In this document: positions 18,912 to 26,778 of the stretch, piece after piece
How the letters are laid out: each line of letters starts with the position of its first letter
Numbering within the stretch: position 1 is the first letter of the stretch
Source: Pseudobowmanella sp964228145
GTDB taxonomy: Bacteria > Pseudomonadota > Gammaproteobacteria > Enterobacterales > Alteromonadaceae
Assembly (NCBI GenBank): GCA_964228145.1
Contig: CAXQZJ010000131.1
Coordinates: forward strand, 1 to 64,000
DNA length: 64,000 bases
Direction: 5' to 3'
Program-made: the position numbers and the translations under genes
Notes under the pieces: generated by a model
What the model saw: only the letters and a program-made list of their open reading frames with translations
Database searches by the model: none
What the model was told of the DNA's origin: nothing

Positions 18912-18939
18912 ATTGTAACCCGTCATGCTATTGACGCAA
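18912..18939 (-). promoter_or_regulatory. Sigma-70-type promoter of flrA
   Basis: On the minus strand, -35 TTGCGT and -10 TACAAT are separated by 16 bp, about 40 bp upstream of the flrA start. The -35 box lies inside an inverted repeat (18931-18956), so it could be regulated. Confidence 0.55.
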
Positions 18940-18956
18940 CTGACTGACAGCGTCAA
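18931..18956. repeat. Inverted repeat overlapping the flrA -35 box
   Basis: The perfect 7-bp arms TTGACGC and GCGTCAA are separated by 12 bp. The spacer also holds the repeated ACTGACTGACAG. The position over the -35 element is typical of an operator, but the binding protein is unknown. Confidence 0.45.
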
Positions 18957-19013
18957 ATTTTCCAACTGCTACTTTTATAATCAATTTTTACCCAAAAGTC
19001 AGATTACAGACAG

Positions 19014-19038
19014 AAAAAAAGCGCCGTTTGGCGCTTTT
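19014..19038 (-). terminator. Rho-independent terminator after the flagellin paralogue
   Basis: The stem GCGCC/GGCGC, extended by A-T pairs to 8 bp, has a 4-base loop and seven T on the minus strand. It begins within the stop codon of the gene, so it is very tightly placed. It isolates flrA from transcription of the flagellin paralogue. Confidence 0.9.
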
Positions 19039-19840
19039 AGCTTAGTAATGCCAGGACCTGGCCTTGTTGCTGATTAGCCTGCGCCTGCACACTCAATGAT
19101 GACTGAGATAACACATCCGCGGCTGCTTGCTCTGACGCGGCCTGGGCGTAATCTGTGTCTTGCAAGCGACTGCGAGCGGCGGCGGCATTGACTTCCTGAT
19201 TAGACAAATTACGCGCAGCTGATTCGAATTGGTTTTGGGTTGCACCGAACTCGGCCCGCGCTGCACCGACAAACTCAACAGCAGCATCGGCGGCCTGTAA
19301 CGCCTCTTCTACGCTGCCGGGTTGAGTGATATCAATATTCAAAATATCATCCAACTGACCCGCCACATCCTGAGTGTTGACACCGATAGTTTGCCCTGCT
19401 GATGCCCCCACCTGGAAGTTAAGTGAGCCGCTGTCACTTAGCAACGACTTGCCGTTGAACGAGGTTTGCTCGATGGTTTGACCGATATTGTCCTGCAGTT
19501 GACTGATCTCTTTCTGGATGGATTGCTTGTCTGCATCTGTGAGCAATCCATTACCGGCCTGAACGGTCAACTCGCGAATCCGATTAACATCGTCGCTGAT
19601 ACCACTCAAGCCACCTTCGGCAACCTGCGCCAAAGAAATTCCGTCATAGGCATTATTTACTGACTGTCGGTAGCCAGAAACTTCAGAGGTAAGACGGTCG
19701 ATAATCTGCTGCGCCGCAGCACCGTCGGCCGCACTGTTAATCCGCTTACCCGACGCCAATTGTTCAAGCAGGCTTTCTTGCTTTTGTTGCACTTGAGACA
19801 ACAATGAACCTGCGCCCTGCTGGGGATTAAAATCAATCAT
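19037..19840 (-). CDS. Divergent flagellin-domain protein
   Basis: A 267-residue protein with both flagellin ends. The N-terminal domain contains ESLLEQLASGKRINSAADGA and NNAYDGISLAQVAEGGL; the C-terminal domain contains NLSNQEVNAAAARSRLQDTD. It lacks the canonical flagellin start (compare SLFVNTNVSALNAQ in the flagellin at 54968), beginning MIDFNPQQGAGSLLSQ, and its C-terminal helix is altered to SEQAAADVLSQSSLSVQAQA. It could be a minor filament subunit, a cap/junction variant, or a regulatory decoy. A strong Shine-Dalgarno (GAGGAGA) precedes the ATG. It has its own sigma-70-like promoter and terminator and stands apart from the fliC-flaG-fliD cluster. Confidence 0.88.
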   Translation of the reverse strand: MIDFNPQQGAGSLLSQVQQKQESLLEQLASGKRINSAADGAAAQQIIDRLTSEVSGYRQSVNNAYDGISLAQVAEGGLSGISDDVNRIRELTVQAGNGLLTDADKQSIQKEISQLQDNIGQTIEQTSFNGKSLLSDSGSLNFQVGASAGQTIGVNTQDVAGQLDDILNIDITQPGSVEEALQAADAAVEFVGAARAEFGATQNQFESAARNLSNQEVNAAAARSRLQDTDYAQAASEQAAADVLSQSSLSVQAQANQQQGQVLALLS

Positions 19841-19883
19841 GCCTTTCTCCTCACCTATTTTTCGGGTGAAACTTCTCTATGTA

Positions 19884-19912
19884 AGTATAGCATGAAGGGC
19901 GGACATGATTAA
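19884..19912 (-). promoter_or_regulatory. Extended -10 promoter of the flagellin paralogue
   Basis: The minus strand reads TGCTATACT, an extended -10 (TGnTATAAT type), about 44 bp upstream of the start. The -35 (TTAATC, 17 bp further up) is weak. I found no sigma-28 or sigma-54 element in the 235-bp gap 19841-20075 that separates this gene from the divergent Maf gene. Confidence 0.5.
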
Positions 19913-20075
19913 ATTCTAAGCACTCTACGCGCTGTATTACAGCCTATAACGAGGTATCAAATGAAATAACCAAACCAAATCAGCGATTGCGCCTTCTCTT
20001 CGCATAAAAACCTTTATGTTGCGCTTTCAACCACTTACCATCTAAGCTGCCTTAAAAGACACGCCCACAATTACT

Positions 20076-23000
20076 ATGCTAAAAGATATACGCCTGCACC
20101 TCGATCCGGATGAAGTCACCCAGCAAGCTTTGGAAGCTGACCATGCATCCAGTATCCAACAGCGCTATGAGACAAACCTAAAGGCCTTTAGCGCCAACAT
20201 CCCGAATCTGGCAGTGCAACTTAATCAACTGAGCGCGCAAAATATCTCGGTATTTTGTAATCGTGACGGCGCAGCTAACCTGGTCGATTTCGGTACAGGA
20301 CGTACCTTATACGGACTGCACCCTTTTGATGAAGTCCAACAACATGTGCGCAATTGGATCGCCCACCCGTTATATATTGATCTAACGAGTGCCAGTGGCG
20401 AAGTCGATGATGGATTGAATTTGCAAGCCAGTCTCGACGCTATCTCAACCCGACCAGCGCTTGCTCAAAACGCCGGCACTTTGGTTGTACTTGGGTTGGG
20501 CGCCGGCTATCAGCTCACGCCTTTGTTAAAGCAGGCTCAGTGGCGACACATTATAATTTACGAACCAGAGTTACAGTATTTCAAAGGATCAGCATTGATG
20601 GCTGATTGGGGTGAAATTTTTGCGCTGGCACAACAGTCGCAAACCACACTATTTTTGCTTACCGGTCAGGACGGGCGTGACTTGGTCGCCAATATTGCAG
20701 AATTACAACAACATGATACCTGCAGCGGTTTTTATCTTTATAAGCACTACAACCACCCCGTGTTTGATGCATTGGAGCTCGATTTACGCCAACGCAGTTG
20801 GCAGCAAATCACGGAGACTGGATTACGCCTGAATATGGCCTTATCCGGCAGAGACTACAAACCCTATTGGACCATGTCGGTGGAACCTCACAACATGCCA
20901 GTGGTGAAAACAGATCAGCATCCACTGTTGGTAAAAAATCTTGCTGCGTTCCAACGTTATTTCCCAACCATCTACCAACAGTTTTGTGCGTATTCACCCA
21001 GTTATTGGCACCCGGTAAATCAACAAAATTCCATTAACCTGCTAGACCCAACCGATGGTGCGCTGCTTTATCAACAGCCAAAAAATGATGGCTTACTCAA
21101 CAAGCAAAATTTTGTTTCCCACCCGAATAAAGATGGGTTGGTGTTGGGTTACACAGGCACTAAATTAAAAGACTATTTGCATTATCGCTATGTCGCTAAA
21201 ACAGAGCAGATGCTGGACAACCTGCATGAAGCTCAGGGAAAGCTCCCGGAAAATATTAAATCTCTGATCATGTTCGGATTAGGCTGTGGTTATCAACTAG
21301 AGGCGTTACTGCAAGATCACCAGATTGACAAGCTATTCGTTTGCGAACCCAATCGAGACTTCTTTTATGCGTCGCTATTCGCCATTGATTGGGCCGCGAT
21401 CATTGAGGATGTCGATAAACAGGACAAAAGGTTGTACATCAACGTCGGTGATGACGGTCAAAATTTGTTCCGAGACTTACTCCAGCAATTTTACGCCATC
21501 GGACCTTACAACCTCGCCAATACCTATTTTTACCAGAGTTACCATAATCCGCAACTCGAGCACGCCGTCGCAAATTTACGTGAGCAATTACAGGTAGTGA
21601 TCAGTATGGGCGAGTATTTTGATCACGCCCGCTATGGCATTGCACATACCCGTGAGATGCTCAACCGCGGTACTCATTGTCTGGTCAGCCGCAAGCTACG
21701 TCCGATCCCCTACGATACCGCCGAAGTGCCTGTTTTTGTGGTTGGCAACGGGCCCTCGCTGGATGCCAGCATAGAGATGCTGAAAGAGTGGCGGCAACAG
21801 ATTATTGTTATCTCCTGCGGTACCGCGTTAATGCCACTGTACAAAGCAGGAATCACGCCGGATTTTCATGCAGAAATAGAACAAAACCGTTCGACTTTTG
21901 ACTGGTGTTCACGGGTCGGAGACTTTGACTTTCTAAAACAGATTACCCTTATTTCTTGCAATGGCATTCACCCTGATACCTGCGAACTGTTCAAAGATAC
22001 GTTGATTGCATTTAAAGAGGGAGAGTCATCCACTGCATCTGCCACAGAGGTTCTGGGTAAAGGCAACTTTACTGAGCTTCAGTTCGCCTTCCCAACCGTT
22101 TCCAACCTTGTTATCAACCTTGCATGTGAAGTGGGTTTTACGCAGCTGTATTTGGTCGGGGTTGATTTGGGTTTTGTCGACGTTAAACATCACCATAGCA
22201 AACAGTCGGGTTACTACAATGATGATGGCGAAGAGTTGTATGACTATCAGGAAAAAAACAATACGGCGATTCGCACACCCGGTAATTTCCGTCCTTTTGT
22301 TAACACAAAGCATGAATTTAAAGTATCAAAAACCATTATTGAACAGGCGTTAGCCAAGCACCCCTCGGTAGAGTGTTTTAATACCAGTGATGGTGCCAAA
22401 GTCGCAGGCAGTACCCCCTTAAACAGTGACTTCGTGTTAATCACCTCATCACCAGAGCAACAAAATGCGGCACTACACTTTATTCGCCATAAAGCGTTCC
22501 AAGCCGTTGATAACTTCCAAAAATTTAAACAACGCTTTGACCAACGCTTTGTACCCGACGTCCTTGATCAGGAGTTTACCGACCTTCAGAATCTGGTACG
22601 CAACACAAAACCAAATGTTCAAGACATAGAAGCGTTGATCGAGTCACAAAAAACCATGCTGTTTGATTCATACCAAACCGGGCGTTCTTTATTGTTTTAT
22701 CTGTTTTACGGCAGTATGAATTACACCAATGCGTTTTTATCTAAAGTCATTGCTTGTTCTGATAGCGAAACTGAACTGCAAACCGCTTTGGATATTTGGC
22801 TAGAGGCTTTAGACACAATTTCGTCGGATTATCAGCACAATCCTTGGGGGCTGGACCTTGCCTCGTCATTTGCCCATTTACGTAAGGGCAAGTTTCTCCA
22901 TTCACAGCCCAACACGCACCATGTAGAGGTTATCCCTCATGCACTGTCAGGCACTGTGTTAGATAAAATGCTTCAACACACCAAACAAACAGCGCCGATA

Positions 23001-23576
23001 ACGTCAAAGCGGGAGCGTGTGGTGCTGCTAGATGAATTGAATGACAATCTGGACAGGGCTCACCCCTTAGTTGACCGCGCAATCTTAATAAAAATAGGAG
23101 GATCCCTGTCACAATTAATGTCTCACCCCCTTCACGACAAAGCGGGTGCCACCAGCTTTTATTGGTATAGTTGGCAAGATCAACGACTTCCGATGCACTC
23201 GCCAGATGTTGCTGCAGGGCGAAGCCCGGTATTCAATCCGCAACAAGCGCCCGGCTTCTTATCCTTTCTGAGGAAGAATTTCGACTCGCCAATGCTGTAC
23301 TTGCCCAAACTTGTCTTTGTTGAGCATGAGGATGGCGTGATGGTTGGGGCCGACAAGTTCGTGCCGATTCTAGAGCAACTCGACTGGGTACACGACTTCT
23401 ATGACTATGACTTTTATGTCGCGATCCCACTATCCGGCACAACAGATGAAGATGTCGGTTATGACGCTCGTGGGATCAGAGGTAAACGTTATCAGCGACA
23501 CCTGTTGCACAGTGACTTAATATTTTCTTACCCACTATCGGTGTTCACCGAACTGTATGGGAGTTCGTCTCCCTAA
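20076..23576 (+). CDS. Maf-type flagellin glycosyltransferase (6-hydroxymethylpterin pyrophosphokinase MptE-like domain)
   Basis: A 1166-residue protein. The MAF_flag10/DUF115 domain (about residues 545-750) contains VPVFVVGNGPSLDASIEML and ISCGTALMPLYKAGITPDFH, the signature of motility-associated factors that transfer nonulosonic acids to flagellin. The N-terminal half holds two homologous Rossmann-like units, GLGAGYQL...YEP near residue 140 and GLGCGYQL...CEP near residue 402, so the protein is internally duplicated and about twice the length of typical Maf proteins. The C-terminal region (800-1166) is not recognised. It is expected to attach CMP-activated pseudaminic acid to flagellin Ser/Thr before export. 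Its stop overlaps the stop of the next, convergent gene by 4 bp. Confidence 0.88.
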   Translation: MLKDIRLHLDPDEVTQQALEADHASSIQQRYETNLKAFSANIPNLAVQLNQLSAQNISVFCNRDGAANLVDFGTGRTLYGLHPFDEVQQHVRNWIAHPLYIDLTSASGEVDDGLNLQASLDAISTRPALAQNAGTLVVLGLGAGYQLTPLLKQAQWRHIIIYEPELQYFKGSALMADWGEIFALAQQSQTTLFLLTGQDGRDLVANIAELQQHDTCSGFYLYKHYNHPVFDALELDLRQRSWQQITETGLRLNMALSGRDYKPYWTMSVEPHNMPVVKTDQHPLLVKNLAAFQRYFPTIYQQFCAYSPSYWHPVNQQNSINLLDPTDGALLYQQPKNDGLLNKQNFVSHPNKDGLVLGYTGTKLKDYLHYRYVAKTEQMLDNLHEAQGKLPENIKSLIMFGLGCGYQLEALLQDHQIDKLFVCEPNRDFFYASLFAIDWAAIIEDVDKQDKRLYINVGDDGQNLFRDLLQQFYAIGPYNLANTYFYQSYHNPQLEHAVANLREQLQVVISMGEYFDHARYGIAHTREMLNRGTHCLVSRKLRPIPYDTAEVPVFVVGNGPSLDASIEMLKEWRQQIIVISCGTALMPLYKAGITPDFHAEIEQNRSTFDWCSRVGDFDFLKQITLISCNGIHPDTCELFKDTLIAFKEGESSTASATEVLGKGNFTELQFAFPTVSNLVINLACEVGFTQLYLVGVDLGFVDVKHHHSKQSGYYNDDGEELYDYQEKNNTAIRTPGNFRPFVNTKHEFKVSKTIIEQALAKHPSVECFNTSDGAKVAGSTPLNSDFVLITSSPEQQNAALHFIRHKAFQAVDNFQKFKQRFDQRFVPDVLDQEFTDLQNLVRNTKPNVQDIEALIESQKTMLFDSYQTGRSLLFYLFYGSMNYTNAFLSKVIACSDSETELQTALDIWLEALDTISSDYQHNPWGLDLASSFAHLRKGKFLHSQPNTHHVEVIPHALSGTVLDKMLQHTKQTAPITSKRERVVLLDELNDNLDRAHPLVDRAILIKIGGSLSQLMSHPLHDKAGATSFYWYSWQDQRLPMHSPDVAAGRSPVFNPQQAPGFLSFLRKNFDSPMLYLPKLVFVEHEDGVMVGADKFVPILEQLDWVHDFYDYDFYVAIPLSGTTDEDVGYDARGIRGKRYQRHLLHSDLIFSYPLSVFTELYGSSSP

Positions 23577-25189
23577 TCTGGCCAATCCAAAAACGGAATA
23601 ATGGTGATGTCTTGCCCTTTTACCTGAGCCGCAACGTCCTGCTTAATCTTATTGTTCTTATCCGCCAGTGACATAACGATATAGCGGGTTTCTTCTGGCA
23701 ACATGTCGCACGCTGAGATAAGGGGCAAACCGATATCCAGTTCAGTAGGCGCTTGCCGATCTACCACCGCCGTTAAATGTTGTGGGCCTATGAGCCTGAG
23801 CAGAATCTGTCCGGTGCGCCCAAATCCATACAAAGCAGCAGGCTTTGGCAAACTTTTAAGCTCTTCAACCCAGCGTCGCAAGTGTGCTGTTACCCACACA
23901 GTATCTGGCGCTGTAGGACCGGGAACAGGGCTAAGCAAAGATTGACTGTAGCACTGGTTTGCAGCCCCACCGCCTTGTAATAAACGTTTGTACATCGCCT
24001 GATAGCGACCAGCGACAACGAAATAACCAAACCTGCTGATAGTATCTTGATGAATCGTGTGTCTTGTCCACTCAACACCGTGCAGCAGTACGTTAGCAAT
24101 CTCGTTGGCAAGTGTTTCACTATTTACGACGCTGGCTAACCGACCATTTTTGCCATCTATGATCATGTCTGCGTTACCGCCGATGTCAAAGGCCACAACA
24201 GGCGTGCCACAAGCCAGTGACTCCATGACCATATTGGACAAATTTTCCTGCTCACTGGGCAATATAAGCATTTTGCAATGACTCAAAAGTTGACGAATCT
24301 GGACGTTGTCCAAAACAGGTAAGTTAATACAATCGATGTTACCTACCCGAGATTCAAAATAGTCGCGATTACCGAAAGTCACGATGCGTACATCTTGCTG
24401 AAGCTGAGCCTGTGAGAACGCCGACTGCAAATGTTTATAGCCTTTTCGAGGATCCTGTGTGCCATTAATTGCGCCGAATAACACCAGTGGTTTATCGACC
24501 GGCACGCCAAAATCCAAGAGGATGTCAGCATTATCATCAGGGAAAAAACACTGGGGATCGATAGGGTTTGGCAGTGTGCAAATGTCAGTCTCGCTGAGCA
24601 GGTTACTCAATCTCGCCTGCTCCGTTATCCATCGGCTCAAGCCAACAACCATGATCGGCATTTTATGGCGAAACAGCGCCGCTTTCCTGTGCCAGTTGTG
24701 TTGCAATATGTCACGCAGCGGTAAACGCTGCCGCTGATAATCTGATTGGTTGAAAAGATGGCACTCAGAGCATGCCTGCCTGAACTGTTCGCAGCCTTGG
24801 GTATAATGACAGCCGGCGGTAAATAACCACATGTCATGCAATGAAAAAACCAGTGGCTTTTGCACTGCCTGAAGGTCTTCGATACTGATAAATCCATCAG
24901 CCAGCCAATGCAGATGTACCACATCTGCGTCACTTTGATTGATGTATTCAACTAAATTAGCATGACTCACAGTATTGCAAGAGAACAAACTATGTGGCCG
25001 CTGCTGCGCTGCAAGCACAGGTAACGCTTCATAGAAGCGTGCTTCGGACATATCAACTTGAGCAACCGCTGAATGACAATGCAGAAATTCAGATTCAACA
25101 CCTGCCGCATTTAACGCTTCAAATAAACGAAATGCAGCTCGCGCCGCACCACCAAGATGTTGATATGTATTTACGATTAGAACTTTCAA
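23573..25189 (-). CDS. GT4-family glycosyltransferase with C-terminal Rossmann-like module
   Basis: About 538 residues from a TTG at 25189, which gives the normal GT4 start KVLIVNTYQHLGGAARAAF; the frame stays open to a further upstream ATG at 25261, but that extension (MYRTTAGFTLVFVAG) looks non-genuine. The GT-B fold has the acceptor loop HLHWLADGFISIEDL, the Cys-rich loop CHYTQGCEQFRQACSECHLF, and the donor-site E-x7-E in LPSEQENLSNMVMESLACG. The last 90 residues carry the island's recurrent module (AALYGFGRTGQILLRL, TAVVDRQAP). It presumably adds a sugar to the flagellin glycan or a precursor; donor unknown. Confidence 0.85.
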   Translation of the reverse strand: MKVLIVNTYQHLGGAARAAFRLFEALNAAGVESEFLHCHSAVAQVDMSEARFYEALPVLAAQQRPHSLFSCNTVSHANLVEYINQSDADVVHLHWLADGFISIEDLQAVQKPLVFSLHDMWLFTAGCHYTQGCEQFRQACSECHLFNQSDYQRQRLPLRDILQHNWHRKAALFRHKMPIMVVGLSRWITEQARLSNLLSETDICTLPNPIDPQCFFPDDNADILLDFGVPVDKPLVLFGAINGTQDPRKGYKHLQSAFSQAQLQQDVRIVTFGNRDYFESRVGNIDCINLPVLDNVQIRQLLSHCKMLILPSEQENLSNMVMESLACGTPVVAFDIGGNADMIIDGKNGRLASVVNSETLANEIANVLLHGVEWTRHTIHQDTISRFGYFVVAGRYQAMYKRLLQGGGAANQCYSQSLLSPVPGPTAPDTVWVTAHLRRWVEELKSLPKPAALYGFGRTGQILLRLIGPQHLTAVVDRQAPTELDIGLPLISACDMLPEETRYIVMSLADKNNKIKQDVAAQVKGQDITIIPFLDWPD

Positions 25190-25231
25190 GCATCTACCGT
25201 TTATTTTGACTAAGAGACCTGCGACGAAAAC

Positions 25232-25259
25232 TAAAGTAAATCCTGCTGTTGTCCGATAC
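25232..25259 (+). promoter_or_regulatory. Possible sigma-28 promoter upstream of the sulfotransferase gene
   Basis: TAAAGTAA and TCCGATAC are separated by 12 bp, compared with the consensus TAAAGTTT-N11-GCCGATAA. The -35 is good; the -10 has two mismatches and the spacer is one base long. It lies 90 bp upstream of the gene at 25350, in the divergent gap. Confidence 0.4.
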
Positions 25260-25349
25260 ACTGGCAGTGCTTCGTAATTTGATCCCAGCGAATTACGATG
25301 CGCGATTTTATGATGTTTATACTCGATACTTGGGGAAGATTAAACTGTT

Positions 25350-26063
25350 ATGAATTTTTGGTTGGCCTCTTTTCCTAAAACCGGCAACACCTTTTTTCGA
25401 TTCGTTATAGCCAATTATATTAACAATCACCTGTTAAAAGACGCTGAAATCAACTTCCATAATCTTGGCCTATGGATGCCGGAAGAGGACACGCCGAGCG
25501 AGCATCAAGCTTGGCAATATGGGGAGATTTTCCCCAAGTTGGTAAAAACTCATGCCCTCCCTAAACAAAAGCATAAAACTGACAGCAAAGTCGTGTACAT
25601 CATGCGCGACCCAAGAGACACCATGCTGTCCTTTTACCACTATGCCCGGGCCAGCAAAAAATTTGCCTTCGAAGGTAGCTTGGAAGACTTTGTTAATCAC
25701 CCCAACTGGGGGATGCCTGCCTACACTAAGCATATAGCACATTGGTTGAAGGTTGCAGCAGTGGTCTGCCGCTATGAATCACTTATGACGTCACCAGCAG
25801 AGACCTTTGTTCAATGCTTTTCAGCACTGCAATTACGTGCCGATAAGGAGAAACTCGCCCTTGCCATTGAACAATCTCAACCAGACCGAATGCGCGAGAT
25901 TGAACTCGCCAAATCCAGACCGGGGCACAGCGAAAACTTTAAGCAGGAATTTGTCTTCGTTCGCAACGCGACAACGGCCCAATGGAAAACAGAGATGGCG
26001 CCGGATACCGCAGACCTGATAATGTCGCTGGCTAGTAATGAGGTGCGGAAAATTTATGCCTGA
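25350..26063 (+). CDS. Sulfotransferase-family protein
   Basis: A 237-residue protein matching the P-loop sulfotransferase fold. The 5'-phosphosulfate loop is SFPKTGNTFFRFVIANY (about residues 7-23). The 3'-phosphate binding segment is YIMRDPRDTMLSFYHYA (about 85-101), and an RYESL motif follows (VCRYESLMTSP). The family transfers sulfate from PAPS to hydroxyl groups of sugars, lipids or proteins. Location at the head of a plus-strand run in the glycosylation island suggests a sugar acceptor. The stop overlaps the start of the PhyH gene by 8 bp. Confidence 0.85.
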   Translation: MNFWLASFPKTGNTFFRFVIANYINNHLLKDAEINFHNLGLWMPEEDTPSEHQAWQYGEIFPKLVKTHALPKQKHKTDSKVVYIMRDPRDTMLSFYHYARASKKFAFEGSLEDFVNHPNWGMPAYTKHIAHWLKVAAVVCRYESLMTSPAETFVQCFSALQLRADKEKLALAIEQSQPDRMREIELAKSRPGHSENFKQEFVFVRNATTAQWKTEMAPDTADLIMSLASNEVRKIYA

Positions 26064-26778
26064 TTCAAATCAACAACTTTTTGACAAAGATGGTTATGTG
26101 ATTCTCAAGAACATCATCAATCGTCGCACCCTGGGCAAACTTAAGCGACAGTTAAATAATGAAGTGAAGCATCTGCGCGGCAGTTATGATGCTGAACAAG
26201 ATAAAATGACCCAATGGTGTCTTCCCCATCGTCTCGATAACGGCGTCTTGTATGACACCTACCAGCGATACCCCTACATGCGGCCATTGGCAGAGCACAA
26301 TAAGATTACCGATTTTATTCAACAGCGCTTTAACAGCGGCGTTTACCTGTACGTCAGCAGTTATTTATTCAAACCCCCGGGTAGTGATAATCAGGTACCT
26401 TGGCATCAGGATTTTCTGAGTCAACCAGACAAACACGACAAAATTGTTGTATGGATAGCATTGGATAATATGCGACGCAGTAACGGTTGTATCAAGGTGA
26501 TACCGGGTTCACATACGGGTGGTTTTAGACAATTTACCAAAACAGCAGGCGCTACTCATCACTCAAGTATTGAATTAACCCAAGAGGATGAAGCTAATGT
26601 CCGTTATGTAGAAATGCAAGCCGGCGATGCATTGGTGTTTTCCAATTATTTAATTCATTCCAGTGAGCAAAATGACAGCGCAGATTACCGACGCGCCGCA
26701 CGTTTTGTCTATGCCAGCTCAGATCATTTGGTGATGCCCAGATGTTCGCCAATCATCATTAAAGAGGCCAGTCGTTGA
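26056..26778 (+). CDS. Phytanoyl-CoA dioxygenase (PhyH) family protein
   Basis: About 240 residues from the ATG at 26056 (MPDSNQQLFDKDGYVILKNI); an ATG at 26038 in the same frame is an alternative. It is a Fe(II)/2-oxoglutarate oxygenase: the first His and Asp of the facial triad are in VPWHQDFLSQ, the distal His in FSNYLIHSSEQN, and the 2-oxoglutarate-binding Arg is probably in DYRRAARFVYAS. The motif NGCIKVIPGSHTGG is typical of PhyH proteins. It probably hydroxylates a sugar-linked or acyl group; substrate unknown. It overlaps both neighbours, so it is translationally coupled with the sulfotransferase and the radical SAM fusion. Confidence 0.85.
   Translation: MPDSNQQLFDKDGYVILKNIINRRTLGKLKRQLNNEVKHLRGSYDAEQDKMTQWCLPHRLDNGVLYDTYQRYPYMRPLAEHNKITDFIQQRFNSGVYLYVSSYLFKPPGSDNQVPWHQDFLSQPDKHDKIVVWIALDNMRRSNGCIKVIPGSHTGGFRQFTKTAGATHHSSIELTQEDEANVRYVEMQAGDALVFSNYLIHSSEQNDSADYRRAARFVYASSDHLVMPRCSPIIIKEASR

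Noticed and set aside
24755..24785. TGGCAC followed by a GC further on (plus strand), resembling a sigma-54 site
   Set aside because: It lies inside the GT4 coding sequence, has wrong spacing and no gene start downstream on that strand.
25190..25261. N-terminal extension of the GT4 protein to an ATG at 25261 (hydrophobic, signal-like)
   Set aside because: GT4 proteins start directly at the first beta strand (KVLIVNTY); the extension reads through the promoter region of the divergent gene.
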